From Brevundimonas intermedia (GTDB lineage: Bacteria; Pseudomonadota; Alphaproteobacteria; Caulobacterales; Caulobacteraceae), in the NCBI RefSeq assembly GCF_004614235.1, contig NZ_SPVH01000006.1:1426001-1490000 (forward strand): a DNA stretch of 64,000 bases. The letters are read 5' to 3'. Made by a program: the position numbers and the translations under genes. This document shows, in pieces, positions 47,982 to 57,800 of the stretch (positions within the stretch are counted from its first letter, which is position 1; every line of letters begins with the position of its first letter). Under the pieces are notes generated by a model that was given only the letters and a program-made list of their open reading frames with translations, ran no database searches and had not been told where the DNA came from.

Positions 47982-48970
47982 GCGAGGATCATCCCCGCGA
48001 CCGGTTCGACCTGGTCCCAGACGCGGCGGCGGAAGCGGCCTTTCTGGACGCCTGGGAGCGGGGGCGGCTGCACCACGCCTGGCTGCTGTGCGGGGTCGAG
48101 GGGACGGGCAAGGCGACCTTCGCCTATCGCGCGGCGCGGCGGCTGCTGGGGGCGGCGGCCGATCCGGCGCGCGGGCCGCTGGGGGCGCGGCGCGAGGATC
48201 CGGTCAGTCGGCTGATCTCGGCCCAGTCTCATCCAGACCTGCTGGTGCTGGAACGGCTGGTCGAGGGGGGCAAGACCAAGAAGTCGATCTCGGTCGATCA
48301 GTCGCGCGAACTGCCAGAGTTCTTTTCCAAGAGCCCGTCGCAGGCCCAGTATCGGGTGGCGATCATCGACGCCGCCGACGACCTGAATATCAATGCCGCC
48401 AACGCCTTGCTGAAGGTTCTTGAGGAGCCGCCCGAGCGGGGCGTGCTGTTTTTGGTGACCCATGCGCCGGGGCGGCTGCTGGCCACGATCCGGTCGCGGT
48501 GCCGGCGGCTGAGCTTTCCGATCTGGACGCCGGACCGGCTGGAGACCCTGGTGCGTAACCGCACGGGGGCCGAGCCGGAGGACGCCGAACATGCGGCCAT
48601 CATGGCGGGCGGATCGCCGGGCGCGGCACTGGCCCTGGCCTCGGGGGCGACCTTCGAGATGGATCAGCTGGCGCGACGTTGGGTCGAGGGCGATGTGGAC
48701 CGGGCCGAGGCCCTGGCCATTGCTGACAAGTTCCGGGGCGCGGAGGGGCAGGAGCGGTTCGAGACCTTGATGGACCGGCTGATCGCGGCGGTGCGGATGC
48801 GGGCCTTGAGCAGCCCGGCCGGCGCAGGCAATCGCTGGGCCGAACTGTGGGAACGGCTGCAGCCGCTGCCGGAACGGGCGGCGGGGCTGAACCTGGACAA
48901 GGCCGATGTGCTGGCCGGGGCGCTGGCGGACCTGAGGCGGGTCCAGGCCCAGCAGGAGCGGATGGGCTGA
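47978..48970 (+). CDS. holB: DNA polymerase III delta' subunit
   Basis: A 330-residue clamp-loader subunit. The N-terminal AAA+ domain has LHHAWLLCGVEGTGKATFAYRAARRLL; the P-loop is degenerate (GTGKAT), as is normal in delta'. Then come SVDQSRELPEFFSKSPSQAQYRVAIIDAADDLNINAANALLKVLEEPPERGVLFLVTH and the SRC motif in TIRSRCRRLSFP. The four-cysteine zinc module of E. coli delta' is not seen (HPDL region has none). GTG 47978 overlaps the tmk stop. Confidence 0.93.
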   Translation: MSEDHPRDRFDLVPDAAAEAAFLDAWERGRLHHAWLLCGVEGTGKATFAYRAARRLLGAAADPARGPLGARREDPVSRLISAQSHPDLLVLERLVEGGKTKKSISVDQSRELPEFFSKSPSQAQYRVAIIDAADDLNINAANALLKVLEEPPERGVLFLVTHAPGRLLATIRSRCRRLSFPIWTPDRLETLVRNRTGAEPEDAEHAAIMAGGSPGAALALASGATFEMDQLARRWVEGDVDRAEALAIADKFRGAEGQERFETLMDRLIAAVRMRALSSPAGAGNRWAELWERLQPLPERAAGLNLDKADVLAGALADLRRVQAQQERMG

Positions 48971-49752
48971 TGCTGATCGACAGCCATGTGAACCTGCATG
49001 CGCCGCAGTTCGACGAGGACCGGGACGCGGTGATCGCCCGGGCGCGCGAGGCGGGGGTCGGTCTGATGGTCGAGATCTCCGACAAGCTGACGACCTTCGA
49101 GGCGACCCACGGGATCGCCATGGCCAACGACGACATCTGGTGCACGGTCGGGGTCCATCCGCACGAGGCCAAGGATGCGGCGGACCTGACGGCGGCGACC
49201 CTGATCGCACTGGCGCAGCGACCCAAGGTCGTCGGGATCGGGGAGTGCGGCCTGGATTTCCATTACGACTTCAGCCCGCGCGAGATCCAGGCGGCGGTGT
49301 TTCGCCAGCATGTGGCCGCGGCGCGCGAGACGGGCCTGCCGCTGGTGATCCATACTCGCGAGGCGGACGCGGTCATGGGGGCGATCCTGAAGGAGGAGCA
49401 CGCGGCCGGGCCGTTCAAGATGCTGATGCACTGCTACACCAGCGGGGCAGAACTGGCGGGAATCGCAGCGGAACTGGGGGCCTGGTTCTCGGTATCGGGT
49501 ATCGCCACCTTCAAGGCGGCCGAGGAGGTGCGGGCGGTGATCCGGGACATGCCCGGCGACCGTATAATCGTCGAGACCGACTGCCCCTATCTGGCGCCCA
49601 TCCCGCATCGTGGGCGGCGCAACGAGCCGGCCTATGTGGGCCATGTGCTGGACAAACTGGCCGAGATCCGGGGATGGAGCGCCGAGGAGGCGGACCAGAG
49701 AACCACCGAGGCCTTCTTCGGCCTCTTTGGCCGGATACCGAGATTGGCATGA
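48970..49752 (+). CDS. tatD: TatD-family metal-dependent hydrolase
   Basis: A 260-residue TIM-barrel hydrolase (YcfH/TatD family, possible 3'-5' exonuclease or D-aminoacyl-tRNA-type deacylase). Metal ligands visible are Glu in VGIGECGLDFHYD, His in LVIHTREAD, His in MLMHCYTSG and Asp in VETDCPYLAP. The N-terminal HxH motif reads DSHVNLH, so the second His is Asn. The C-terminal block ends APIPHRGRRNEPAYV. It overlaps holB by TGATG. Activity with one altered ligand is uncertain. Confidence 0.9.
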   Translation: MLIDSHVNLHAPQFDEDRDAVIARAREAGVGLMVEISDKLTTFEATHGIAMANDDIWCTVGVHPHEAKDAADLTAATLIALAQRPKVVGIGECGLDFHYDFSPREIQAAVFRQHVAAARETGLPLVIHTREADAVMGAILKEEHAAGPFKMLMHCYTSGAELAGIAAELGAWFSVSGIATFKAAEEVRAVIRDMPGDRIIVETDCPYLAPIPHRGRRNEPAYVGHVLDKLAEIRGWSAEEADQRTTEAFFGLFGRIPRLA

Positions 49753-50543
49753 GTTTCGAAGTCGTCATCCTGGGCAGCGGATCCTCGGGCGGGGTGCCGC
49801 GGGGTGACGGGGACTGGGGCGCGTGCGACCCGGCCGAGCCGAAGAACCGGCGGACGCGCTGTTCGATGCTGGCGAGGAAGACCGGGCCGGAGGGTGTGAC
49901 CAACGTCCTGATCGACACCTCGCCCGACCTGCGCGAACAGATGTTGGCCAGCGGGACGAAGCATGTGGATGCGGTCCTGTACACCCACGATCATGCGGAT
50001 CAGACCCACGGGATCGACGACCTGCGCACCTTCGCCGCGCGGTCCAGGAAGCGAATTCCGGCGTGGATGGATGAGGCGACGCTGACGTCCCTGTCGCACC
50101 GGTTCGACTATATCTTCGAGAGCAAGTTCGGCTATCCGCCGCTGCTGGACGGGCGGATCATTCCGGCCCACGGGACGGCCTGGTCGGTGGAGGGGCCGGG
50201 CGGGGCGATCCCGATCACGACCTTCGACCAGGCGCACGGGCCGATCCGGTCGGTCGGTTACCGGCTGGGCGACATGGCCTATTCCAGCGACGTATCCGAT
50301 CTGGACGAGGCGGCGCTTGCGGCTGTGGCCGGATGCAAGATCTGGATCGTGGACGCCCTGCGTTATGCGCCGCATCCGACCCATGCGCATCTGGACCGGG
50401 CGCTGGAATGGATCGCCGCTGCCGACGTGGAGCGCGCGGTGCTGACGAACCTGCATATCGACATGGATTACAAAGCACTGTCGGCGATTGTTCCCGCCAA
50501 TGTCGAGGTCGGGTTCGACGGCTGGAGCCGGATGATCGGCTGA
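49749..50543 (+). CDS. MBL-fold metallohydrolase, PhnP-like
   Basis: A 264-residue metallo-beta-lactamase-fold protein. VVILGSGSSGGVPR opens the fold. The metal motif reads YTHDHADQTHGIDDLR, so HxHxDH has Gln in the last position. The second domain has AYSSDVSDL (Asp ligand) and a C-terminal NLHIDMDYKAL (His). This is the phosphodiesterase-like group related to PhnP (cyclic phosphate hydrolysis). The start overlaps tatD as ATGA; this tatD-MBL pairing is widespread in alphaproteobacteria. Confidence 0.88.
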   Translation: MSFEVVILGSGSSGGVPRGDGDWGACDPAEPKNRRTRCSMLARKTGPEGVTNVLIDTSPDLREQMLASGTKHVDAVLYTHDHADQTHGIDDLRTFAARSRKRIPAWMDEATLTSLSHRFDYIFESKFGYPPLLDGRIIPAHGTAWSVEGPGGAIPITTFDQAHGPIRSVGYRLGDMAYSSDVSDLDEAALAAVAGCKIWIVDALRYAPHPTHAHLDRALEWIAAADVERAVLTNLHIDMDYKALSAIVPANVEVGFDGWSRMIG

Positions 50544-50609
50544 GGCTGGCAGAGGTTTGGCGGGGCGGACAGCGCAGGCAGACAGCGTGGGCTGTGCGCC
50601 ACCTGTTGT

Positions 50610-52223
50610 CTATGCCGCCCCCTCCGCCACCATCGACCGGGCGACGGCTTCGGCGACCTTGATGCCGTCGACGGCGGCCGAGAGGATGCCGCCAGCATAG
50701 CCGGCGCCTTCGCCGGCAGGGAACAGGCCGCGCACGTTCAGGCTCTGAAAATCGGCGCCGCGGGTCATGCGGATCGGGGACGAGCTGCGGGTTTCGACGC
50801 CCGTCAGAACCGCCTGGGCGTCGTCGTACCGGGCGATCTTGCGGCCGAAGACGGGCAGGGCCTCACGCATGGCGGCGATCACATAGTCGGGCATCAGGGG
50901 CGCCAGGTCGGTTGGGCGCACACCCGGCTTATAGCTGGGGACGACCTCGCCCAGCGCGGTCGAGGGGCGGCCCGCCAGGAAGTCGCCGACCAGCTGGCTG
51001 GGCGCGAAATAGTCGCCGCCGCCGGCCGCATAGGCGAGGGTCTCCAGCTCCCGTTGCAGTTCGATGCCCGCCAGCGGGTGGTCGCTCGGATAATCCTCGG
51101 GCGAGATGCCGACCACGAAGCCGGAGTTGGCGTTGCGCTCGTTGCGCGAATACTGGCTCATGCCGTTGGTCACGACGCGGCCGGGCTCGCTGGTTGCCGC
51201 CAGCACTGTGCCGCCCGGGCACATGCAAAAGCTGTAGACAGTGCGACCGTTGCTGCAATGGTGCGAAAGCGTATAGGCCGCCGCGCCAAGATCGGGGTGG
51301 CCGGCGCAAGGACCGAACATCGCCCGATCGATCCACGACTGCGGATGCTCGATGCGGAAACCGACCGAGAACGGCTTGGCCTCGATATGGACGCCACGGT
51401 CGTAGAGAGTCTGGAAGGTGTCGCGCGACGAATGGCCGATGGCGAAGACCACGTGATCGGCCTCCAGCGTCTCGCCGGTGTGCAGGCGCACGCCCCGTAT
51501 GGCGCCTTTGTCGAGATCGATGTCAGTGACCCGGTGCTCGAACCGGTACTCGCCGCCCAAGGCCTCGATCTTCTCGCGCATGGCCTCGACCATGGTCACC
51601 AGGCGGAAGGTGCCGATGTGCGGGTGGGCCTCGGTGAGGATTTCCTCCGGCGCCCCGGCCGCGACGAATTCGGTCAGCACCTTGCGGGCCAGGAAGCGCG
51701 GATCCTTGATCTGGCTGTAGAGCTTGCCGTCGGAGAAGGTGCCTGCGCCGCCCTCGCCATACTGGACGTTGGACTCCGGGTGCAGCTTGCCTTTCCGCCA
51801 GAGCTCCCAGGTGTCCTTGGTCCTCTCACGGACCACCTTGCCGCGGTCGAGGATGATCGGCTTGAAGCCCATCTCGGCCAGGATCAGCCCGACGAACAGG
51901 CCGCACGGCCCGGCCCCGATCACGACCGGCCGAAGGCGCTCGGTCGTAGGCGCAACAGCGACCGGGCGATAGGCGACGTCTGGCGTCGGCGCCACGTGCA
52001 CGTCGTCTGCAAGGCGGGCGAGCACCGCCGCTTCATCCCTCACCTCGACGTCGAGGATGTAGACTTTCAGAATCGCGGATTTCCTGCGGGCGTCGTGCGC
52101 CCGTTTCCATATCGACCAAGACATGAGATCGTGCGGCGGCACGCCCAGCCGGGCGGCGATCGCGGCGGGCAAGGCCTCCGGCGGGTGGTCGAGGGGCAGC
52201 TTGAGTTCTGACAGGCGCAACAT
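50610..52223 (-). CDS. uncharacterised FAD-dependent dehydrogenase (COG2509-like)
   Basis: A 537-residue flavoprotein. The N-terminal 90 residues are a small alpha/beta domain (LRLSELKLPLDHPPEALPAAIAARLGV). The FAD dinucleotide fold follows (VVIGAGPCGLFVGLILAEMGFKPIILDRG, about 100-128), then NVQYGEGGAGTFSDGKLYSQI, typical for this group, and a C-terminal VRGLFPAGEGAGYAGGILSAAVDGIKVAEAVAR. The substrate is unknown. It is convergent with the MBL gene and followed upstream by recG on the same strand. Confidence 0.88.
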   Translation of the reverse strand: MLRLSELKLPLDHPPEALPAAIAARLGVPPHDLMSWSIWKRAHDARRKSAILKVYILDVEVRDEAAVLARLADDVHVAPTPDVAYRPVAVAPTTERLRPVVIGAGPCGLFVGLILAEMGFKPIILDRGKVVRERTKDTWELWRKGKLHPESNVQYGEGGAGTFSDGKLYSQIKDPRFLARKVLTEFVAAGAPEEILTEAHPHIGTFRLVTMVEAMREKIEALGGEYRFEHRVTDIDLDKGAIRGVRLHTGETLEADHVVFAIGHSSRDTFQTLYDRGVHIEAKPFSVGFRIEHPQSWIDRAMFGPCAGHPDLGAAAYTLSHHCSNGRTVYSFCMCPGGTVLAATSEPGRVVTNGMSQYSRNERNANSGFVVGISPEDYPSDHPLAGIELQRELETLAYAAGGGDYFAPSQLVGDFLAGRPSTALGEVVPSYKPGVRPTDLAPLMPDYVIAAMREALPVFGRKIARYDDAQAVLTGVETRSSSPIRMTRGADFQSLNVRGLFPAGEGAGYAGGILSAAVDGIKVAEAVARSMVAEGAA

Positions 52224-52307
52224 TCGGGCCGTTCTAGCCGCTCAAGTCTTTGGATCCTAGGCATAAGGCCTGGGATGGCGGGCTGATGGCCTATGGGAAG
52301 CCGCCCC

Positions 52308-54407
52308 TCAGTCCGCCCCCGACCTATGCCCCTTCCAGTCGAACAGCTCCTCCAGAATCTGTACGGCCTGGCCGCGCTCTGACGCGAGATCGGGGTCGCG
52401 GTTGAGGATCAGGCGGGCGTCGTCGGCGGCGGCCAGCATCAGGCTGCGATGGCGGATCGGGTCGGCGAAGCGGTAGGCGGGGAAGCCGCTCTGTTTCAGG
52501 CCGAGGGGATCGCCGCCGCCGCGCAGGCGGAAGTCTTCTTCGGCGATGACGAAGCCGTCCTCGGTGCGGCGCAGGGTTTCGAGGCGTTCCTTGGCGGTCT
52601 CGCCGAGGGCGCCGTCCTGGCCGCCGTACAGCAGGATGCAGGAACTGGCCTTCGAGCCGCGACCGACGCGGCCGCGCAGCTGGTGCAGCTGGGCCAGGCC
52701 GAAGCGGTCGGCGTGTTCGATGACCATGATGGAGGCGTTGGGCACATCGACCCCGACCTCGACCACGGTGGTGGCGACCAGCAGGGGAATGCGGCCGTCG
52801 GCGAAGTCGGCCATGACGGCTTCGCGCTCGGCGCCCGGCATCTGGCCGTGGGCCAGGCCGACCTCGACGCCCAGCAGGCGGCGCAGGTCGTCGGCGCGGT
52901 CCACGGCGGCGGCCAGGTCGATGGCCTCGGATTCGGCGACCAGGGGGCAGATCCAATAGGCCTGGGCGCCGGCGTCGAGCGCCGTCTTCAGCCGGGCGGC
53001 GACCTCGCCGATCCGCGCGAGGGGAACGACGGCGGTGGTGACTGGGGTGCGGCCCGGCGGCTTCTCCATCAGACGGCTGACTTCCAGCTCGCCATACTGG
53101 GTCAGTTCCAGGGTGCGGGGGATTGGGGTGGCCGACATTGTGAGCAGGTGGACGGCGCCGATGCGCGGGTCGCCCTTGGCCTGAAGCCGCTGGCGCTCGT
53201 TGACGCCGAACCGGTGCTGTTCGTCGATGACGGCCAGGGCCAGGCGGTCGAAGCGGACGGCGTCCTGGAACAGGGCGTGGGTGCCGATGGCGACCTGGGC
53301 GTGACCGGAGGCCAGGGCGGCCAGTTTTTCGCGCCGCTGGCCGTTGGTGTCGCGACCGGTCAGGAGGACGGAGGCGACGCCGGCCGACTCCAGCAGGGGG
53401 CCGAGCTTTTCGTAATGCTGGCGGGCCAGGATTTCGGTCGGGGCCATCAGGGCGGACTGGAAGCCGCTGGCGGCCGCGTCGGCCAGGGCCAGGGCGGCGA
53501 CGGCGGTCTTGCCTGAACCCACATCCCCCTGAAGCAACCGGCCCATCTGTTTGCCCGAAACCAGATCGCGGCGGATTTCGGCGACGGCCTGGGCCTGGGC
53601 GTTCGTCAGGGTGAAGAGCAGGGCCTGGAGCAGGTGGTCGGAGGCGGCGCCGGGCGTGATGACGGGCGAGGGCTTGATTTCGCGGGCGCGACGACGGCGG
53701 GCCAGGGCCAGCTGGTGGGCCAGGAATTCGTCATAGGCCAGACGCTGGCGGGCCGGGGCGTCGGGCGTCAGGTCCAACTCGCCCGCCGGGGCGTGCAGGG
53801 CGTCGAGGGCGGCGCGCCAGCCCAGCCAGTTCTGCTTCTTCAGCCAGGCCGGGTCCTGCCATTCCGGCAGGTCGGGGGCGGCGGGCAGGGCGGCCTGGAC
53901 CAGTTTGCGGAGCTGGCGCGAGGTCAGACCCTGGGTCGCCGGATAGACGGGTTCGGAGGCCGGGATGTCGGCGGCCTTGTCCAGGGTGACGATGTCCGGG
54001 TGGACGATCTGGACCTCGCCGTTGAACCGTTCGACCTTGCCCGAGACCAGCCGGGTCTCGCCGCGCGGCAACAGGCGGTCGATATGCTGGGTCGAGCCGC
54101 CGAACCAGACCAGGTGAACGAAGCCGGTCGGGTCGCTGGCGCGGACCTTTAGCGGGGCGCCGGGGCGGCTGGGGACGAACAGGCGGTCGATGACGATCTC
54201 GAAGATCCCGACCTCGCCGTCCACGGCGGTCGCCGCCTCCATAGGGCGGCGGACGATGACGCCGGAGGGGCTGAGGAAGGCCAGGTCGCGCACCAGCGGG
54301 CCCGCCACCTTCTGCACCAAGGGCAGGACACGGGGGCCCACGCCCTTCAGGGTGGAGACCTCGGCGAACAGGGGAAAGAGAATCTGCGGACGCATCGCCG
54401 GGAACAT
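52308..54407 (-). CDS. recG: ATP-dependent DNA helicase RecG
   Basis: A 699-residue (or 695 from the ATG at 54395) branch-migration helicase. The wedge/OB domain (about 10-190) has LPRGETRLVSGKVERFNGEVQIVHPD. Helicase motifs: Walker A GDVGSGKT, MAPTEILARQHYEKL, VIDEQHRFGV (DEQH), TMSATPIPRTL, then VVEVGVDVPNASIMVIEHADRFGLAQLHQLRGRVGRG and the RecG-specific C-terminal wedge contact (DFRLRGGGDPLGLKQSG). It regresses stalled replication forks. It is divergent from sdhE-mfd, forming a repair cluster. Confidence 0.96.
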   Translation of the reverse strand: MFPAMRPQILFPLFAEVSTLKGVGPRVLPLVQKVAGPLVRDLAFLSPSGVIVRRPMEAATAVDGEVGIFEIVIDRLFVPSRPGAPLKVRASDPTGFVHLVWFGGSTQHIDRLLPRGETRLVSGKVERFNGEVQIVHPDIVTLDKAADIPASEPVYPATQGLTSRQLRKLVQAALPAAPDLPEWQDPAWLKKQNWLGWRAALDALHAPAGELDLTPDAPARQRLAYDEFLAHQLALARRRRAREIKPSPVITPGAASDHLLQALLFTLTNAQAQAVAEIRRDLVSGKQMGRLLQGDVGSGKTAVAALALADAAASGFQSALMAPTEILARQHYEKLGPLLESAGVASVLLTGRDTNGQRREKLAALASGHAQVAIGTHALFQDAVRFDRLALAVIDEQHRFGVNERQRLQAKGDPRIGAVHLLTMSATPIPRTLELTQYGELEVSRLMEKPPGRTPVTTAVVPLARIGEVAARLKTALDAGAQAYWICPLVAESEAIDLAAAVDRADDLRRLLGVEVGLAHGQMPGAEREAVMADFADGRIPLLVATTVVEVGVDVPNASIMVIEHADRFGLAQLHQLRGRVGRGSKASSCILLYGGQDGALGETAKERLETLRRTEDGFVIAEEDFRLRGGGDPLGLKQSGFPAYRFADPIRHRSLMLAAADDARLILNRDPDLASERGQAVQILEELFDWKGHRSGAD

Positions 54408-54539
54408 AGCGTGACCATGACGGGTGGCGAAGTCCGTTCAGGAACGCTATCTGCGCTTCTTCCATTTGAGGACGCTAAGGCTCGCCACGCGGTGGATCGC
54501 GGCTTGAACGTCCTTCAACCTTGCCGGCCAGGATTGCTT

Positions 54540-54869
54540 GTGACCGAAATCCCCCAAGACGACAGTGGCGACCAGGCGGCGCTGGCCCGCAAGCAGCGGC
54601 TGGGCCGTATCCAGTTCCGGTCCTGGCGGCGGGGCTTCCGCGAGGCCGACATGGTGCTGGGTCCGTTTTCGGACCAGGTGGCGCCGACGCTGACGGACGC
54701 CGAGCTGGACCAGTTCGAACTACTGATCGACGAGGAGGATCAGTGGCTCTACGGCTGGATCATCGAGCGTGACCCGACGCCGCCCGAGTTCGAGACGCCG
54801 GTGATGGCCAAGGTCCGCGCCTTCATGCGCGAGCATGTGGCGGCCGAGGTCGGCAAGGGCATCGGCTGA
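54540..54869 (+). CDS. sdhE: succinate dehydrogenase flavinylation factor SdhE
   Basis: A 109-residue member of the DUF339/SdhE family that helps attach FAD to SdhA. Signature: RIQFRSWRRGFREADMVLGPF (the conserved RG motif with FREAD) and LDQFELLIDEEDQWLYGWI. The GTG 54540 start has AGGA 7 bases upstream; the frame extends back to 54411 but those residues do not fit the family. It overlaps mfd by TGATG. Confidence 0.92.
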   Translation: MTEIPQDDSGDQAALARKQRLGRIQFRSWRRGFREADMVLGPFSDQVAPTLTDAELDQFELLIDEEDQWLYGWIIERDPTPPEFETPVMAKVRAFMREHVAAEVGKGIG

Positions 54870-57800
54870 TGGATCAACAGGTCACTGCGCAGCACCGGAC
54901 CGACGCCGATCTGGGCGGGGCGCCGGAGGGGCTGGACGCCTTGGTCGTAGCCGAGCGGATCAAGGCGAACGGCGGGGTCGGCGTGTTCGTGGCGCGCGAC
55001 TATCAGCGGTCGGGCGGGTTCGTTCAGGCGTTCCGCTTCTTCTCTCAAGATATAGAAATCCTTGAATATCCGGCCTGGGACTGCTTGCCCTATGACCGGC
55101 TGAGCCCGACAGCGGGCATCGCCGCCCAGCGGATGGCGACCCTGACGCGCTTGGTCCAGCGCAAGACGGGCGACGCGCCGGTTCTGGTGGTCACGACCGT
55201 CGGCGCGGCCATGCAGAGGACGCCACCCCGATCGGTGACGACCCAAGCGGGGTTCGAGACCAAGGTGGGCCGCGATCTCGATATCCAGGCGCTGGAGCGG
55301 TATTTCGCCGCCAACGGCTATGTCCGGGCCTCGACCGTGTCGGAGCGAGGCGAGTTCGCCGTGCGGGGCGGGGTGGTGGATGTTTATCCACCGGGCTTCG
55401 AGGAGCCGGTGCGGCTGGACATGTTCGGGTCCGAGCTGGAATCGATCCGCACCTTCGATCCCGAGACCCAGCGCTCGACCGGGCAGATGACGGCGGTGTC
55501 GCTGGCGCCCGTGTCGGAGGCTCTGCTGGATGCGGACGCGATTTCGCGCTTCCGCACCGGCTATCTGAAGCTGTTCGGGGCGCCGGGCGACGATCCCCTG
55601 TATGCGACCATCAGCGAGGGCGCGCGGCGTCAGGGCATGGAGCAGTGGCTGCCGCTGTTCTACGAGAGCCTGGATTCGCTGTTCGACTATCTGCCGGATC
55701 AGGCGCTGATCTTCCTGGACAATCAGGCCGAGAGCGCGCGGGCCGAGCGGTGGGACCTGATCGCTGACGCCTATGAGGGGCGGACAGAAGCGGCAAAGAC
55801 CAAGGGCCATGCGGCGGCCAATCGCGCGCTGCCCCCTCGGTCGCTGTATCTGGACGCCGGCGACTGGAACCAGGCCTTGGCGGGTCGCGCCGTGCGGCGG
55901 TTCACGCCGTTTTCCGGCGGTGGCGAGGACGCCGGGGGCCGGCTGGGCCGGACCTTCGCGGCCGAGCGGGCGCAGGACAGCGTCAACCTTTTCGAAGCCG
56001 TCGCGGCCCATGCTGCGGCGCTGAAGGCTGACGGCAAACGGGTGCTGTTCGCCTCATGGACCGAAGGCTCGTCGGAGCGTCTGGCGACCATGTTGGCCGA
56101 CCATGGCCTGGATCACATCGTCGCCGTGCGCGACTGGACCGATGTTCAGGCGGCGCCCAAGGACCTGTACCTGCGCGGCGTCCTGCCGGTCGAGCATGGG
56201 TTTGCGACGGACGAGGTCGCCGTCATTTCCGAGACCGACATCCTGGGCGACCGGCTGGCGCGACCGCGCAAGAAGCGGCGGGCGTCGAACTTCCTGGCCG
56301 AGGCCTCGGCCCTGACGACAGGAGATCTGGTGGTGCACCTGGATCACGGCATCGGGCGGTACGAGGGGTTGAAGACGCTGGAGATCCAGCAGGCGCCGCA
56401 CGACTGCCTGGAGCTGCTGTACGCCGGTGAGAGCAAACTCTATTTGCCAGTTGAAAATATTGATCTTTTGACCCGTTACGGGTCGGATTCAGAAGGCGCG
56501 CAGCTGGACCGACTGGGCGGCGCCGGCTGGCAGGCGCGCAAGGCCAAGGCCAAGGAGCGTCTGCGGGCGATGGCCGAGGGGCTTATTGCGCTGGCGGCCA
56601 AGCGGGCGTTGCGCGAGACCGACGCGGTCGTGCCGCCGCCGGGCCTGTTCGCCGAGTTCTGCGCCCGCTTCCCCTACGAGGAGACGGACGATCAGCTGAA
56701 CGCTATCGGCGATGTGCTGGAGGATCTGGGCAAGGGCACGCCGATGGATCGCCTGATCTGCGGCGACGTCGGCTTCGGCAAGACCGAGGTGGCGCTGCGG
56801 GCCGCCTTCGTCGTGGCCATGACGGGACAGCAGGTGGCCATCGTGGCCCCGACGACCCTGTTGGCGCGTCAGCACTACAAGACCTTCACCGAACGGTTCG
56901 CCGGCTGGCCGGTCAAGGTGCGACAACTGTCGCGGATGGTGGGCACCAAGGAGGCGGCGGAGACGCGGGCGGGGCTGAAGGACGGCTCGGTCGAGATCGT
57001 GGTCGGCACCCATGCGGTGCTGTCCGAACAGGTTGGTTTCCGCGATCTGGGCCTGGTTATCGTCGACGAAGAGCAGCACTTCGGCGTCAAGCACAAGGAG
57101 AAGCTGAAGTCGCTGCGCGCCGACGTCCACCTGCTGACCCTGACCGCCACGCCGATCCCGCGCACCCTGCAGATGGCGCTGTCGGGCATTCGCGAGATGT
57201 CGATCATCGCCACCCCGCCGGTCGATCGCCTGGCGGTGCGGACCTATGTGACGCCGTGGGATCCGGTGCTGGTGCGCGAGGCCCTGCTGCGCGAGAAGTA
57301 TCGCGGCGGCCAGGCCTATTATGTCGCGCCGCGCCTGAAGGACCTGCCCGCCATCGAGAAATTCCTGCGTGAGCAGGTGCCCGAGGTGAAGTTCGTCGTC
57401 GGCCACGGTCAGATGTCGGCGACCCAGCTCGAGGAGGTGATGAGCGCCTTCTACGACGGCGAATACGACGTGCTGGTCTCGACCACCATCGTCGAGAGCG
57501 GGCTGGATATTCCGACGGCCAACACCCTGGTGGTGCACCGCGCCGACATGTTCGGCCTGGCGCAGCTGTATCAGATCCGGGGCCGGGTCGGCCGGTCCAA
57601 GGCGCGGGCCTTCGCCTATCTGACCACGGACGCGGTCAAGCCGATGACCCTGTCGGCCGAGCGGCGTTTGCAGGTGCTGCAGTCGCTGGACAATCTGGGC
57701 GCCGGCTTCCAGCTGGCCAGCCACGATCTGGACCAGCGCGGCGGCGGCAATCTGCTGGGCGACGAACAGTCGGGCCATATCCGCGAGGTGGGCGTCGAAC

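Noticed and set aside
47978..48972. Missing metG between holB and tatD
   Set aside because: I recall metG in this position in several relatives, but its absence is common enough and cannot be judged from one window.
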